From positions 62,001 to 126,000 of the forward strand of contig NBAZ01000019.1 of assembly GCA_002794735.1 (NCBI GenBank): a stretch of 64,000 nt of DNA. The letters run 5' to 3'. Source of the DNA: Pyrrhoderma lamaoense (taxonomy: Eukaryota; Basidiomycota; Agaricomycetes; Hymenochaetales; Hymenochaetaceae). The notes under the pieces are model-generated. The model was not told where the DNA came from. It saw only the letters and a list, made by a program, of their open reading frames with translations, and searched no databases. The position numbers were made by a program, and so were the translations under genes. This document shows, in pieces, positions 48,400 to 60,716 of this stretch. The number at the start of each line of letters is the position of its first letter. Position 1 is the first letter of the stretch.

Positions 48400-50208
48400 C
48401 TAGACTAAATCTTCTAAATTATCCTAAAACATTGTGATCAGAAACATCACTCTCAATATTGTTGAACAACTCACCTTAGATCCCAATTCTTCTGTTTTCA
48501 AAGAATCCAAGCCAAAATCATCTGTTCTATATGAAGTAGTGGTATCGACTCGAATAGTCATCGATATATCATTATTTGTTGTCTATATGAGAATAATAGT
48601 TTCCTATGTGTTTTATTGAAGCGGGTAGAAAGGTGTGTTATCTACCTTTCTTGTATCTGGGATACTGACTGATACTGTTGATTGAAGTTTCTCAGCACCA
48701 TACTCGCGTGCATTCAACCTATCCAAGTTATTAGTAGTACTCTCACAAGGAATAGGACTTCACCTCACGTCGCGAGAAGTGTGTTCGTGTAGACTATATA
48801 GATACGATAGAGTAATCATTATAAGTAAAAGGGGCTTCTGAAGAAGATATGCAAACTCGCCTTTGCTTATCAACAAGTAGAGCGAAAACCATATTAGGTT
48901 GTCTGGATAGACTTCCATCTGATGGTTGGAATGACAAACTTAGAGCTCTGATAGTATTTTCGAAGAAGGTGATACAGACCATAGCAATAGCGAGAAGAGT
49001 AAAAAGACTCGGTATTGCTCCAGTGTTAACAGTAAAAATAATCAATCGATTGATTATATTATCTGATTTCTTGAACCCTGTTCTGGAGCGATGTAGTAGA
49101 ATCATAAGTGTAAAAGCAATTGAGATATCTGAAGCCGCCATGACTGAGTAATAGAGTTTTATGAGCCAGGCATATGGCTTGATGTCCGCAAATTGCTTCA
49201 CATGGATACTATATCATAACCGTGTGATATAAGGAAATCATAACTGGAAATTTCTCGTGGAATACAGGCTTACAATTTATTCAAATCCCCTAAATACCAG
49301 GAATATGTAATTATCAACGAAGTTAGCAGAAAAAATGAGCACCTACATATAGAAATGATGATCTCCATCGTGATAAGTGCAGCTATAACAACAAATAGTT
49401 TTATACTTTTCTTGCTTACTTCATTAAAAGGTCAGTACATAGTCAATCTGAACTAGAAAGATTCTTTTGAGACTTACATATCCATATACGATATAATAGG
49501 TATAAATGTACAATTTCGGTCACAAGGATCTAGATCGCGTCTAGGTAAACAAATTCTGGTGTATGGTGGATTGAAAATATATACACTGAAAATTGCCGAG
49601 TCCTTTCAATACTGTTATAAGAGGATGATAGTATCTCTTGAGCAGATTTATAACATACCATTATAGTAGGCTCGATATATGCCAGGAATTGTGGGTTGTT
49701 GTAATTAGTTACAATATAAACATAGCCCAATTCCAATACTAGTGCTTGGTGCGCAGTATCAAGTGCCCAGACTATGAATACCTATCCCACATACTTTTAG
49801 TTTAGAGCTCTCTTTGGTCTATCGGCTGACTCACGAGGAGTTTGACCCAAAATGAATCCTTCAGATAGCGCTAAGCCCAGTTCTTGAGATCATATTGGTC
49901 CCCGTAACATTCGAGCATACCTTACATTATAGTAATAATACGTTTGTAGCGTTGCTATTCCCCAAAGACTGGACAAACTAGATAAACCAGGTCCAAATTT
50001 GGATGAAGCATGGATGGGTGCTTACGACATAGTTATTCTACAGATATGCATTAACGTGAACGACCTGAAAGCGAATAGTGGTTTTTTGACTCACGTAGCT
50101 CCAAGATACAGTGCTCCCAGCTTTGACCACAGCTCATCATCAGTATGAAAACTTTAAATATTGAGACAGGCTCACAGAATCGTCCACGTCTTTAGTAGAT
50201 CCACTCAT
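48400..50208 (-). CDS. DUF6534 family multi-pass membrane protein, copy 6
   Basis: Starts MSGSTKDVDDS (donor GTGAGC). The 12-nt exon AATAACTATGTC is near 50028. VWALDTAHQALVLELGYVYI leads to a large exon ending NPQFLAYIEPTIM before donor GTATGT, then the 18-nt exon DSAIFS and a 16-nt exon in GT-AG context near 49270. The core VKQFADIKPYAWLIKLYYS is followed by HRSRTGFKKSDNIINRLIIF and TVNTGAIPS. The tail is TTTSYRTDDFG and the last exon DNLEDLV. Its promoter has only a degenerate TATA (ATAAATAC) and a weak box, unlike copies 3, 4 and 7-10. Confidence 0.84.
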
Positions 50209-52335
50209 TTTTGTCTATGGAGTCTTCACGGACCCTTCCTTGTGCCACAGAATGAAGAGGTTCGCTCTAAATAATGAACAGTAAACTGTTGAAGATAAAT
50301 ACTCACCAGATTTCGGGGTTTGCTGACTCCATTAGCACCTATATATACTCAAAGAGCAGTGCATAGACTGGTATATGGATGGAATGGCCTCATCAATCTA
50401 TCAGGATAGGAACCAGGATGTGAAGATTGATCCCTGTTACATCAGTTTTCATGAATTACTAGATGTAGCTAGAATACAGAATTCGGCATCTGTGTATCAG
50501 AGAACAATGATCTTAGTTGTGGGAGCTGGAAGATTGCATCGAAATATCTTTAAGAAGTTGATACATTACGTCAGAAGAAAGATCATAGCCTTCAGCAATT
50601 ATCTTAGTTTTTTTTTTACCACGTGAGAACCGAAGTGCTAGCCTTTGATAGTGTAGGGCAGCTCCAGCGGTAATCTTGCTATTGGTTAGTTGGGGATGGA
50701 GGGTAGGGTGTACGGAAGTGATGTCAGGTCTGATGCTTTCTTATTGTTTGTAAATTAATTACATCTGGTTTTAATGATGCAGCAACTTGTATCTAGAACA
50801 TAAAGAGCGGAGAACTGATAGCTGAACTATCAAAAGGTCATATAGAGCTAGATGCCATTGATCCAATATCATAATATCTTGATGAGAGCTTATAAGGCAT
50901 CTGGGTCGGAAGATAGCATCATTTATATATAGATTGCTCCAAACGACAACCTACTTGTCGGACTTTTATTTTGTTGCATATACATATTTAGGGACCGCAT
51001 CCTTTTTCAGCCCAGCATCATATGGGTCTGGGGTATCGAGTAGCCAGAAACTCTGGGTACAAAGGGTCTTTAGACACCCCGATATAGAAAGAGGTTCTCA
51101 TCTCTCTAGTGCATTCATCTTTACAAAATCGTGACTTTTCTTGCCTCTTCACTCTATTCTTTCTTTTTAATGTGATAATTTACTGACTTTCATTTTGTAC
51201 TTGGAATGTTAATTTTGCGAAAAGTGAAAATTTCTCTTGCATTAGTTGTATATATGCATGATCGTTGATCGAACTCTTTTTGTAGCTCTGCTTGACATCC
51301 GCGAGTCAAGCTGTCCGGATGTGAGACTTGATCGGCGGCCCTTGTTTAACTTTTCCATTATCTCGTATATTATAATTATCGCATTATCCCCTGACCAAGA
51401 AGTCTGTATGCAGACCCGACCTATTGTTTGACTGAGTAGTATGTGTGGGAAGATATATGAACTTTGAATCAAAATAGCAAGCTGATGTGGAGTCCTAATG
51501 GCTACCTGCTGTGATTTTCATCTATAGTTTTTCATACAAGATAAGCTTAGATTTTTTGAAGGCGCCAAACTGTTGATATTGTATTAAAAGAATCTCTTCC
51601 CGCTATTATGCTATATAACTGGTTCCTAGTAACTATTTATAGAACCTACATATGTCGCTGTAATACACCGATTGCGTCTAACCGGAATCTCTTTTTCGTA
51701 TACTGATATTACAATCTCAAGCTCTCAATGCAATGTTACTAGTTATACAGTTACTGTTGCATACTCGGCTTTCTCTTTATGTCCAAGCCACATTTACCTG
51801 CACACGATCATCACGTATAGCATATAAGAACATACTTACAACTAGTTCTCATTTCTAGTCCTTGACGGCAGAAGTATTCTCCGGATCCCACAGTTTAAAT
51901 AGATTCTCTAAGGCATTCCGACCTTATGAGAGCTCAATGGTGAGAGCTCAAAGGCTCTTAGTAATGCTTGTATACCAGGAGCTTTCTGATTATGCAGAGT
52001 TTCATCGATGTACCTGCCAAGTCAGCCGCCAGATGAAACTAGTTACATAAATTCCACATGGCTATTAGTCAAACACTGACTTGATATTTCTTCTACTTTA
52101 ACGCGAATAAACATATCATGAGATTATAGATACTATCTAAGCTTACTCCTCATTATCTACGTCGTCTTTGTTGATACAGCGCTCTGGGATAATAGGAATG
52201 AAACTGAAACGATATGCGGAGCTTACATCAAATCAAGTTTGATGCGAGTAACTCTAGACTCGATTTCTGAGACTAACAAGTACATTATCCAGTATAGTTA
52301 TTATCTGTCTTTAACTCATGAATCATGCGTAGACT
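50209..52335. other. Array spacer, copies 6-7
   Basis: Starts with short-type spacer DNA (near 50560), then about 1 kb of DNA with no recognised counterpart, and then a segment near 51890-52200 resembling 46140-46420. No gene is supported. Confidence 0.45.
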
Positions 52336-54140
52336 CTAAACCATATCTATTAAAGCAGACTAAAGCAATATGATCAGGGCTATCCTTCATAACACTCTAG
52401 AAATAACTCACACTCAACCCCGATGCTTTTAGCTTACATCCACCCAAGCTGTTATCATCCGATCTATGTGAAGTAGTAGTTTCAACTCGGAACGCCGTAT
52501 CCATATCATTACTCGTATCCTATTTGGAAGTAATGACGATCTATGTAACTGTATAGAAGCAGATAGAAAGGCGTGCTATCTACCTTTCGTACACCTGGAA
52601 TACTATTAGATACCGGAGAATGTAGTAGCTCAGCACCATACTCGCGTGCATTAAATCTATTTGAAGTATCAAAACACTGATTAAAGAGGGTAACCTATAA
52701 CTTACGTCGCGAGAAGCGTGTTCGTGTAGACTGTGTTAACGAGGCAGAATTTCCAATATAAGACAGAGGAGCTGATAAAAGGGATTTGAAAGCATACCTT
52801 TACTAATAAGTAGATAGAGTGAAAACCATATCAAGTTGTCTGGATAAATCACGTTCTAGCGGTCGGTTGAGATATATATAGTTTTGATAACATTCTCAGT
52901 GAAGATGATACTAACCATGACAATAGCGAGAAGGGAAAGAAGACTAGGGATTGCTCCAGTATTAACAGTAAAAATAATCAAACGGTTGATAATATTATCC
53001 GAGTTCCTAAACCCTGTTCTGGAGCGATGTAGTAGAATCATAAGTGTAAGAGCAATCGTAGTATCTGTAGCTGCCATAACTGAAAAATAAAGTTTTTCGA
53101 GCCAGGCGTATGGCTTGATGTCCGCAAATTGCTTCACAGATATACTATAGTATACAGTATGACACATGAGAGGACAGTATCGTTTTAAGATCTTTCATGG
53201 AGCACAAACTCACGATTGTGTCAAATCCACTAGAATACAAGAACACGTAAGTATTGAGACGAAATTAGCAAGACAAATGAAGACACACATATTGAAACAG
53301 TGGTTTCCATTGTTATAACTACAGCAATGGATATGACTAGCTTGATATTCTTCTTGCTTACTTCAACAAAGGCCACTTATTGGTCAGATTGAGCTGAAAG
53401 TGCCTCTGGGACTTACATATCCATATACGAAATAATAGAAACAAATGCACAATCTCGGTGATAAGGATCTAGAACTCTTTTAGGTGAATAGATTCTAAGA
53501 TATAATAGATCAGGGTTGGTTACACTAAAAATCGCCGTTTCCTATCAGATCTGTTTTAAGTACGTTGACATAGCTCAAGAAAAACGCAGGACAAACCTTA
53601 AGAATATCACCGGCATTTACCAGGAATTGCAGGTTGTCGTAATTAGTAACGAGAGATTCATTACCCGCTTCTAGTATCAAAGCTTGGTGCACAGTATCTA
53701 GCGCCCACACTAGGAATACCTATATGATATATTATGTTTTTCAGTATTCTTTTGAGCTAGGTATCCGATTTACGAGGGATTTGATCCATAGAGCATCCTT
53801 CGAATAGCGCTAAAACCAGTTTTGTGATCACAAGAAATTTGGCTTAGCCTCTAGTTATTATAACTTACGTTATAGTAGTAATACATCTGAAGCGTTGCTA
53901 TTCCCCAAAGACTAGCCAACTTGGATCAGAAAGTTTCTGGATAGCTGTTGGTGCTTACATACGACATAGTCATCCTATACCAACATAAACGTTCGGACAA
54001 CATGAAAGTGAGTTATAACACCATGACTCACGTAGCCCCAAAATACAAAGCACCAAGCTTTTACAATGATGTTAGTTTGTAAAACTTCCGTTTTTGTGAG
54101 GATTCACCGAGTCATATAACTCTTTAGCAGATCCGCTCAT
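52336..54140 (-). CDS. DUF6534 family multi-pass membrane protein, copy 7 (fully traced)
   Basis: All splice phases were checked. There are 16 exons of 33, 26, 12, 43, 36, 123, 18, 52, 72, 16, 229, 58, 25, 73, 108 and 24 nt, giving 948 nt and 315 aa, all with GT-AG introns. Start MSGSAKELYDS at 54140-54108; exon 2 LGALYFGAT at 54057-54032; the 12-nt exon at 53974-53963; LWGIATLQMYYYYN; RYSKDALWIKSL; VFLVWALDTVHQALILEAGN; ETAIFS; ILITEIVHLFLLFRIWI; LSKKNIKLVISIAVVITMET; LDLTQ; a core with HRSRTGFRNSDNIINRLIIF and TVNTGAIPS; VIYPDNLIWFSLYLLISK; VYTNTLLAT; a hydrophilic tail with TTTSHRSDD; and the last exon SALIDMV. About seven transmembrane helices, N-terminus short, tail probably cytosolic. 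The family has no known function. It has a shared-type promoter and is used here as the reference model for the other copies. Confidence 0.92.
53963..53974 (-). other. 12-nt micro-exon (copy 7)
   Basis: GATGACTATGTC lies between an acceptor ending TATAG and a donor GTATGT, and it encodes part of the first transmembrane helix (MTMS; ITMS in most copies). Without it the reading frame is kept but four residues of the helix are lost. Confidence 0.85.
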
Positions 54141-55106
54141 TGTTGTTTAGGGAGCTTTCGGTGCCCTTTCCTCGTATCACAGAATGGATGAAGTTCGAAC
54201 TAAAAAAACAGTCAGTCATTTATCGAAGTTATATACTCTTAAAGTCTCGGGAATTGATGACGCCGTTGGCAACCATATCAAGCTCATCAAGGAACAGTGT
54301 CTACACTGTATGTTGATGAGATATATCATTATAAGGTCAGAAAAAATCAGGATGTAAATGTAGATCCCTATCACGTCACATTTCATTAATTTCCAGATGT
54401 AGATAGAGCATAGGTGAAACCTTCTGTCTGTCATGATGAGTTCAGCGGGTAGACATTTGTCAATTTTGTATATCCAAAAGATATAATTTGAGCTGTGGCG
54501 TTACTGAAATGCCTTCAAAAAGTTGATGCACAACGTCAGAAAAAGAATTTGTAAACTCTATCCTTCAATGATCATCTGTTTTTAATACCATGTGGAATCC
54601 ATAATATCAGTTTTCAATGGTGTAGTGAAAGTCTTGCTCTTGATCTATTTAATTAGCGATGGAATGGTTTGAAGTCTACTAACTTTCTCCCCATTCGAGA
54701 ATTGATTGCGTCTGATTCTCATGATACAACAGTCCTCCTGACAGCATTCTTAGAAGAATAGGCTAATATCTGTGTCCATCACAATGATCCATCTGGCTTA
54801 TTCGTATATTTCCTGTCTATCAGCAAATTCATTGTATCCCGATCTAAAGCAACGAGACATTTCATAAAGTTTTAGATTATATCAACAAAATTTCTCACCA
54901 TCAGTACCGCCTTTACTATTGAAACACTCAGAGTTACTGAGACAATACACATAACTTCCATTAAGTACACGACATCAGGCAAGTTGTGAGAAATACTTGA
55001 AATTATTTTTGGATGTAATGTACACATTATCTAGCAAGCATATAATTTATATTAAGTAAAGCGGTGCTCTCAAAATAATAATCAACTTATGGACCACGCG
55101 TGAATT
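54141..55106. other. Array spacer, short type, copies 7-8
   Basis: Contains a GTTGATGCACAACGTCAG segment near 54525, shared with the other short spacers. No gene. Confidence 0.5.
54229..54267 (-). promoter_or_regulatory. Shared array promoter, copy 7
   Basis: TTATATAC at 54229-54236, 89 bp before the ATG, with TGATGACGCCGTT (plus-strand reading) at 54255-54267. Confidence 0.65.
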
Positions 55107-56903
55107 CTAAGCCACATCTGCTGAAGCAGCCTAAAGCAATAAGATCAGATGCATCATTCCTGATACACAAGAATTTCTCACCTTCAAATCCAGAGCTTTT
55201 GGTTTCAATCCCTCAAATCTGATAATATCGTCTCTGTGTGAAATAGCAGCCATCGACATATAGTTTTCAGTTGCCTATGTGTGTGAAAGAGAGAATAATT
55301 ATTTTCCATGAGTATGTATATAAATAGGTAGAATGGTGTATAATATACATGTACCTTTCTTATATCAGGGATACTTTCGGGATCTGTTGATCGTAGCATC
55401 GTAGCGTCATATTCGCGTGCATTTAGCCTAATAAAGGTATCAATACATGCTTGAAGAAAAAGTCTTCAACATACGTTGCAAGAAATGTGTTTGTGTAGAC
55501 TTAATTGTTGTGGTAGAGTTTCTAATGTAAGCTAGAGGACATTTTGAAGATGTGAATGGTATACCTTTACTTATTAACAGATAGGGAAAAACCCATATCA
55601 GGCTATTTGGATAAACTATTATCTAATAGTTGGAGTAAGAAACTTAACCTTTAGATAAAAATTTCAGCGAAGGTGATACTTACCGTAACAATGGCGAGAA
55701 GGGAGAGAATACTAGGGATTGCTCCAGTATTAACAGTAAAAACCATTAAGTGATTTATGATGTTATCCGATTTCTTGAATCCTGTTCTAGAGCGATGTAG
55801 TAAGATTATAAGTGTAAGAGCAACTAAGGTATCTGTAGTCGCCATAATTGAAAAACAAAGTTTTTCGAGCCAGGCATATGGCTTGATATCCGCATATTGT
55901 TTCATAGTAAATCTACAATGTGGTATATCAAAGGATGTCACTATTGAAAAAAACTTTCGTTAAACGTCAACGCACATTTTGGTTAAATCTACTAGATGCC
56001 AGGAATACGTAAGTGTCTACATAGCTAGTAAGGAGTGTAAAGACACACATATAGATATAATGATCTCCATCGTTATAATTATAGCAATAATCATAACTAG
56101 TTTTATATTCTTCTTGCTTACTTGATTAAAGGGTAATATTCAGTAAGATTGTTACAAAATAATTTTGAGACCTACAAAGCCATATACGAAATAATAGAAA
56201 CAAATGCACGATCTCAGTGACAAGAAACTAGAGTCTGACTAGGTAAACAGATCTTGGAGAATAGTAGATCGAGAATATTTACACCAAAAACCGTCGAGCC
56301 CTTTAGAGTCAGTTATAAGAAGATGATTATAATTCAAGAACAACGTTATGACATACCATCATACTAGAGTCGATATTTGCCAGGAATTGTGGGTTGTTGT
56401 AGTTAGTCACAAGATAAGTGTATACAGATTTCAATACTAGTGCTTGATGTACGGTATCAAATGCCCACACTAAGAATACCTATTTACACATACTTTACTA
56501 TTATTTCTCTTTTCTACAGGCAGATGACTTACAAGAAGTTTGATCCAAAGTGTATCCTTCAGATAGCGCTAAAGTTGGCTGTTGAGTTTATACCGAGTAC
56601 CTCAATTTTTGATGACGCCTTACACTGTAGTAGTAGTATACTTGTAGCGTTGCTATCCCCCACAAGCTAGCCAACAAAGATCAGTAGCGTTCGCACCAAA
56701 TATGGGCGTTTTACGCACGACACAGTCATCCTACAATAAAACATTGCCTTGAACGATCAAGTAATAAAGAATGAGATTATGACTCACGTAGCCCCCAGAT
56801 ACAAAGCTCCAAGCTTTGACGATGGTAATTTATCATTAAGTGAAAACTCGAGTTTCCAGGATGAGCTTACTGAGTCATATAAGTCTTTATCATACCCGCT
56901 CAT
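55107..56903 (-). CDS. DUF6534 family multi-pass membrane protein, copy 8
   Basis: Starts MSGYDKDLYDS (donor GTAAGC), then SKLGALYLGAT-type sequence. The 12-nt exon is GATGACTGTGTC (MTVS). The large exon ends NPQFLANIDSSMM before a GTATGT donor. The core MKQYADIKPYAWLEKLCFSI is followed by HRSRTGFKKSDNIINHLMVF, where the usual Arg of INRL is His, and TVNTGAIPS. Exon 12 reads IVYPNSLIWVFPYLLISK. The tail exon is shorter than in the paralogues (the IRVDTT part is missing) but in frame. The last exon is AASADVA. It has the shared promoter and a long-type spacer that carries the LTR insertion. Confidence 0.85.
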
Positions 56904-56985
56904 TATTGCTCAGGAGATTCCAGAGTCTCACTCGTGTCGCAAAAGAGGGGATGGATTCAAAACAAAGTACATACTGCCACTTGTT

Positions 56986-57028
56986 GAATATATATAACTT
57001 ACAGATGTCGGAGTTTGATAGCGCCGTT
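56986..57028 (-). promoter_or_regulatory. Shared array promoter, copy 8
   Basis: GAATATATATAAC at 56986-56998, 83 bp before the ATG, with TGATAGCGCCGTT at 57016-57028 (one change and one shift from the consensus box). Confidence 0.6.
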
Positions 57029-57252
57029 AGCACCTACACCATTACCATCAACTAGCAGTGTCCATACTACAGTCTGAATTACAGAAGCTGGAAGGTGGAA
57101 TTTTTCATAGGAGTGCCTTAAAGAACCCTTTTCTCTCTATGTTTGAATAAGAGAAGAAACATCCTTACGTATCGCATCATGACCGGGTCTTAAGTGATTG
57201 TCAGAGTTTTATGGCTTATCGTGGATACTACTAAACTGTGCTTATATGATAC

Positions 57253-57989
57253 TGTAGGACCAGCTAAGTGTTTGGCCGGTCGTAGTGCATTTATAATGCA
57301 TTTTCTAACTCGCCCGAGAAGTCCATTGCTACTACTCGGCCGCGCGCCTCGTTCATTTCTCTTACTATTTAGCTTCACTTTCTACTCTTACTCGAGGGTA
57401 GGGTTCGTTTATACGACCCCCTCGTTTCTGATAGCTTAAACCCTTCGTCCAGTGGCATATAGCCACCTGGACGCCATGCTTTCCTTATTATCTAACCTTT
57501 ATCTCGCGTTTTGCTATATAAGCCTCCAGACTTGAGGCCGTAGTTAATCAATCAATTCCCAGTTAACCCCCAGTCTATTCACCCCCCCCCCGAGTAGCTC
57601 TCTACTAGTCTCCTGTACTCTTTATCTACTTCTCTGCTGCTTTATTAGGCTGCCCGGGCGCGCTTGTAACGCTCTGACCGTACTGCAAGTCGTCCGGGCG
57701 GACTGAAATACATACACTTTTACCTCAAACTACAGCCTCGGTCGGGGCTCTGTTCTATACGTTTCTACTACTTTTACTGGTCTTTGAAGTCTCAGTTCGC
57801 CTCAAGGTCTCTATCAGTCTCTACGGTCCGACCGAGATCTCGGCCGGACGGCCGAGGTCGAGTACCTCGCTTTTTAGCCCCCAAATCTTAGCCTGAGCAT
57901 CGTGTCTGGTGTAGGCAGACTCTAAACCCCACGTCCTCGCCACTAAATACGACACTAAGGTCAAAATCTGACCAAAAGTTTAGTTTTCA
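57253..57989. mobile_element. Probable solo LTR
   Basis: A 737-bp GC-richer insert begins TGTAGGACC and ends GTTTAGTTTTCA, with ATAC directly on both sides (57249-57252 and 57990-57993) as a possible 4-bp target-site duplication. It interrupts a long-type array spacer: the paralogous spacers at 44760-44830 and 63680-63760 run through without it. It has a TATA stretch GCTATATAAGCC near 57513 and a run of ten C at 57582-57591, and it has no coding capacity. The boundaries are inferred from the comparison and could shift by some bases. Confidence 0.5.
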
Positions 57990-58906
57990 ATACACGCATT
58001 TGTTATTTTACGTGATACTCAAATAACTATGGACGTCCAGTCATTTCCCTGCAATGAGCACATGGCTACCTGACGCTCATGAAATCATTTCAGAGTAATA
58101 CGTTACATCTCGTGCTGTGTTTGATACTCTCTGTGACTCACATTCTATAATCTCTCTGATAGGTTTTACGCATGTATCATATTCTAGTGTAAGAGACCGC
58201 GGGAAGTCATGATCTCGTGCGATCATATCGGAGAACAATATCTTACTTGTGCTGTTCATTACATCTTGCTTAACTGTCCTTCACCGGTAATAATAAAATT
58301 TTTCTTCCGTTAACTTCGGTTAAGGTAGAAAATTACTATTAATAGTAAGCTTTTTCATAATGCATAAGGACCAGTAAATCCACCATTGATTACGCATTAA
58401 GGGATTTCGACTGTATATTGAGTCTTTTGCGATTAATCGAGTTTTGTGGTTTGATCAAAGTAGTAGATTTAATTGTGATTTTATAATGATTATACGTAAT
58501 TAGCAAGTACGTTGATGGTTTTCGTTCGTCTCTCTGCAATAACTTTAATAAGCACATAGCTAGCTGACAGACAGAGATAGTGTATTCGCTGGGCTTGCTT
58601 AGTACTGGCTAACCAACATTCACGGGGTTTCATTAGACAACCGGAAATCTTAGGTAATATATGAGTCGTGTTTCAGCCACGGACGAATTCTGGAAAATTT
58701 GGGATCAGTTCGTAGTGTGCGCGCTGGGTCAAAACATTTCGTTTTTGATTCAAGGTCTGAATAGTTTTTACATTATATTCTTAGATCCACCTGTTTCCAT
58801 CCTTAACAAGGTATATGTATGAATATTTTTGAAAATATAACGAATCATCCAGGCTTGGTAGGCTACTACTTTCAAACCTACCCATGGGCCATGCGTAGGT
58901 TGTTTC

Positions 58907-60716
58907 CTAAACCAGATCTACCGAAGTAATCTAAGATAATGACATCAGAAACGCCACCGTTAATCTACTGAGAATAACTCACCTTTGATCCCGGTACTTC
59001 TGGTTTTGATTCTTCCAGGCTGATGTTATCTGTTCTGTGTGAAGTAGTGGTATCGACACAAATAGCCATCGACATATCAATATTTGTTGCCTATATGAGA
59101 GTATTAGTTTTCCATGTGTATGTATAGAAGCAGATAGAAGGAGAGAATATTCGCCTTTCGTATACCTGAAACACTTTTGGGTACTGGTGAATTTAGTGTC
59201 TCGACACTGTTTTCGCGTGCATTCAATCTATTCGAGGCTTTGAGAACAGTTATTTGAGAGTTTGAAGAGTAACAAACAGCTTACGTTGCGAGAAAGGTGT
59301 TCGTGTAGACTATATAGTTAAATTAGAATAGCAAAAGTTCATTATAAGCTGGGGGAGTTCTATAATACGAAAACGTACCTTTACTAGTTAACAAATACAG
59401 ATAATACCATATTAAATTATCTATATGAGTTTCTATCTAATGATGGATTTGATGAGTTAGAGCTTTTATTATGTTTCACAATAGTAGTGGTACTTGCCAT
59501 AACAATAGAAAGGATAGTAATAAGACTTGGTATTGCTCCAGTGTTAACAGTAAAAATAATCAATCGCTTGATGATATTATCCGATTTCTCGAATCCTGTT
59601 CTCGAACGATGTAGCAAGATTATAAGTGTAAGAGCAATCGAAGTATCTGTAGATGCCATGACTGAAAAATATAATTTTATGAGCCAGGCACTTGACTCGA
59701 TATCTGCATATTGCTTCACGGGAAAACTACAATATTAGAACACCATATGAGAGGATTTCCACACTATATGACTCTCGTGGAACATTAACATACGTTTTGG
59801 TCAGCTCCACTAGAGGTTCGTGGTACGTTAATATCTACGAAATCAGCGTAGAATGAGAACACATGCCTATGATACAAATAGTTTCCAGAATAATAAGCGT
59901 AGCACAAATAGTGGCTAGCTTTAAATTCTTTTTGCTTACTTCATTAAAGGTCAATAATTGGTCATACTGGATTTTATAGTGCCCTTGAGACTTACATATC
60001 CATATACGAAATAACAGAAATAAATGTACAATCCCGGTAACAATGAACTGTTAATCGACAGGTTATATAGATTTTGTGATATCTATGAGTCGATAGCGCT
60101 TACGCCAGGAATTATCGGGAACTTCCAAGCGCATTGTCAGAATATCACAAGGGTCAAAGAAAGAGGATAAGACAAACTGCAAGTATATGACCAGATTTTT
60201 CCATGAATTGTGGGTTGCTGTAACCGGTCACAAGAAACTGATATCCTGAGTCTAATATCAATGCCTGGTGCACAGTATCTAGTGCCCACACTGAGAAAAC
60301 CTTTGCAATAAGAGTTAACTTTGTCTCCTATAAGAAAACTCGATAGCTGATTTACGAGGAATTTGATCCATTGGTTATCCTTCAAGTACCGCTGTAACCA
60401 GTTTCTAAGATGGTGTGAATGCTTCATTATTTGATTATAACTTACATTATAGTAGTAATACGTTTGCAGCGTTGCTATTCCCCAAAGGCTAGCCAACGAA
60501 TGTCAGAGAAGGTTTAATGAAGTACGGGTTTTCACGTACGACATAGTTATCCTATACACATAAAAGCTTGAACGTCATGAAAATAGGTTATTGTATCACG
60601 ACTCACGTAGCCCCAAGAAATATAGCACCAAGCTTTGACAACGACCTTAGCAAGAAAGCTCATGTTTTCTAGGATGGACTCACTGTGTCATATAAGCCTT
60701 TGATAGATCCACTCAT
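58907..60716 (-). CDS. DUF6534 family multi-pass membrane protein, copy 9
   Basis: Starts MSGSIKGLYDT (donor GTGAGT), then LGAIFLGAT and the 12-nt exon GATAACTATGTC near 60540. LWGIATLQTYYYYN, RYLKDNQWIKFL, VFSVWALDTVHQALILDSGY, and FIVTGIVHLFLLFRIWI follow, with the 18-nt exon FPIIPG where other copies have DSAIFS-like sequence. The core is WLIKLYFSVMASTDTSIAL then HRSRTGFEKSDNIIKRLIIF (Lys instead of Asn in INRL). Two introns have GC donors: GCAAGT after the core exon (about 59498) and GCGAAT after the LNAR exon (about 59157). The second is a poor site, so splicing there is uncertain. The last exon is ITSVDLV. It has the strongest match to the shared promoter. Confidence 0.82.

Larger units (their letters stand above)
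56904..58906. other. Array spacer, long type with insertion, copies 8-9
   Basis: Left (57060-57250) and right (57990-58260) parts match the long spacers after copies 4 and 10; the LTR-like insert lies between. No gene is supported in the remaining part (58260-58906). Confidence 0.5.
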
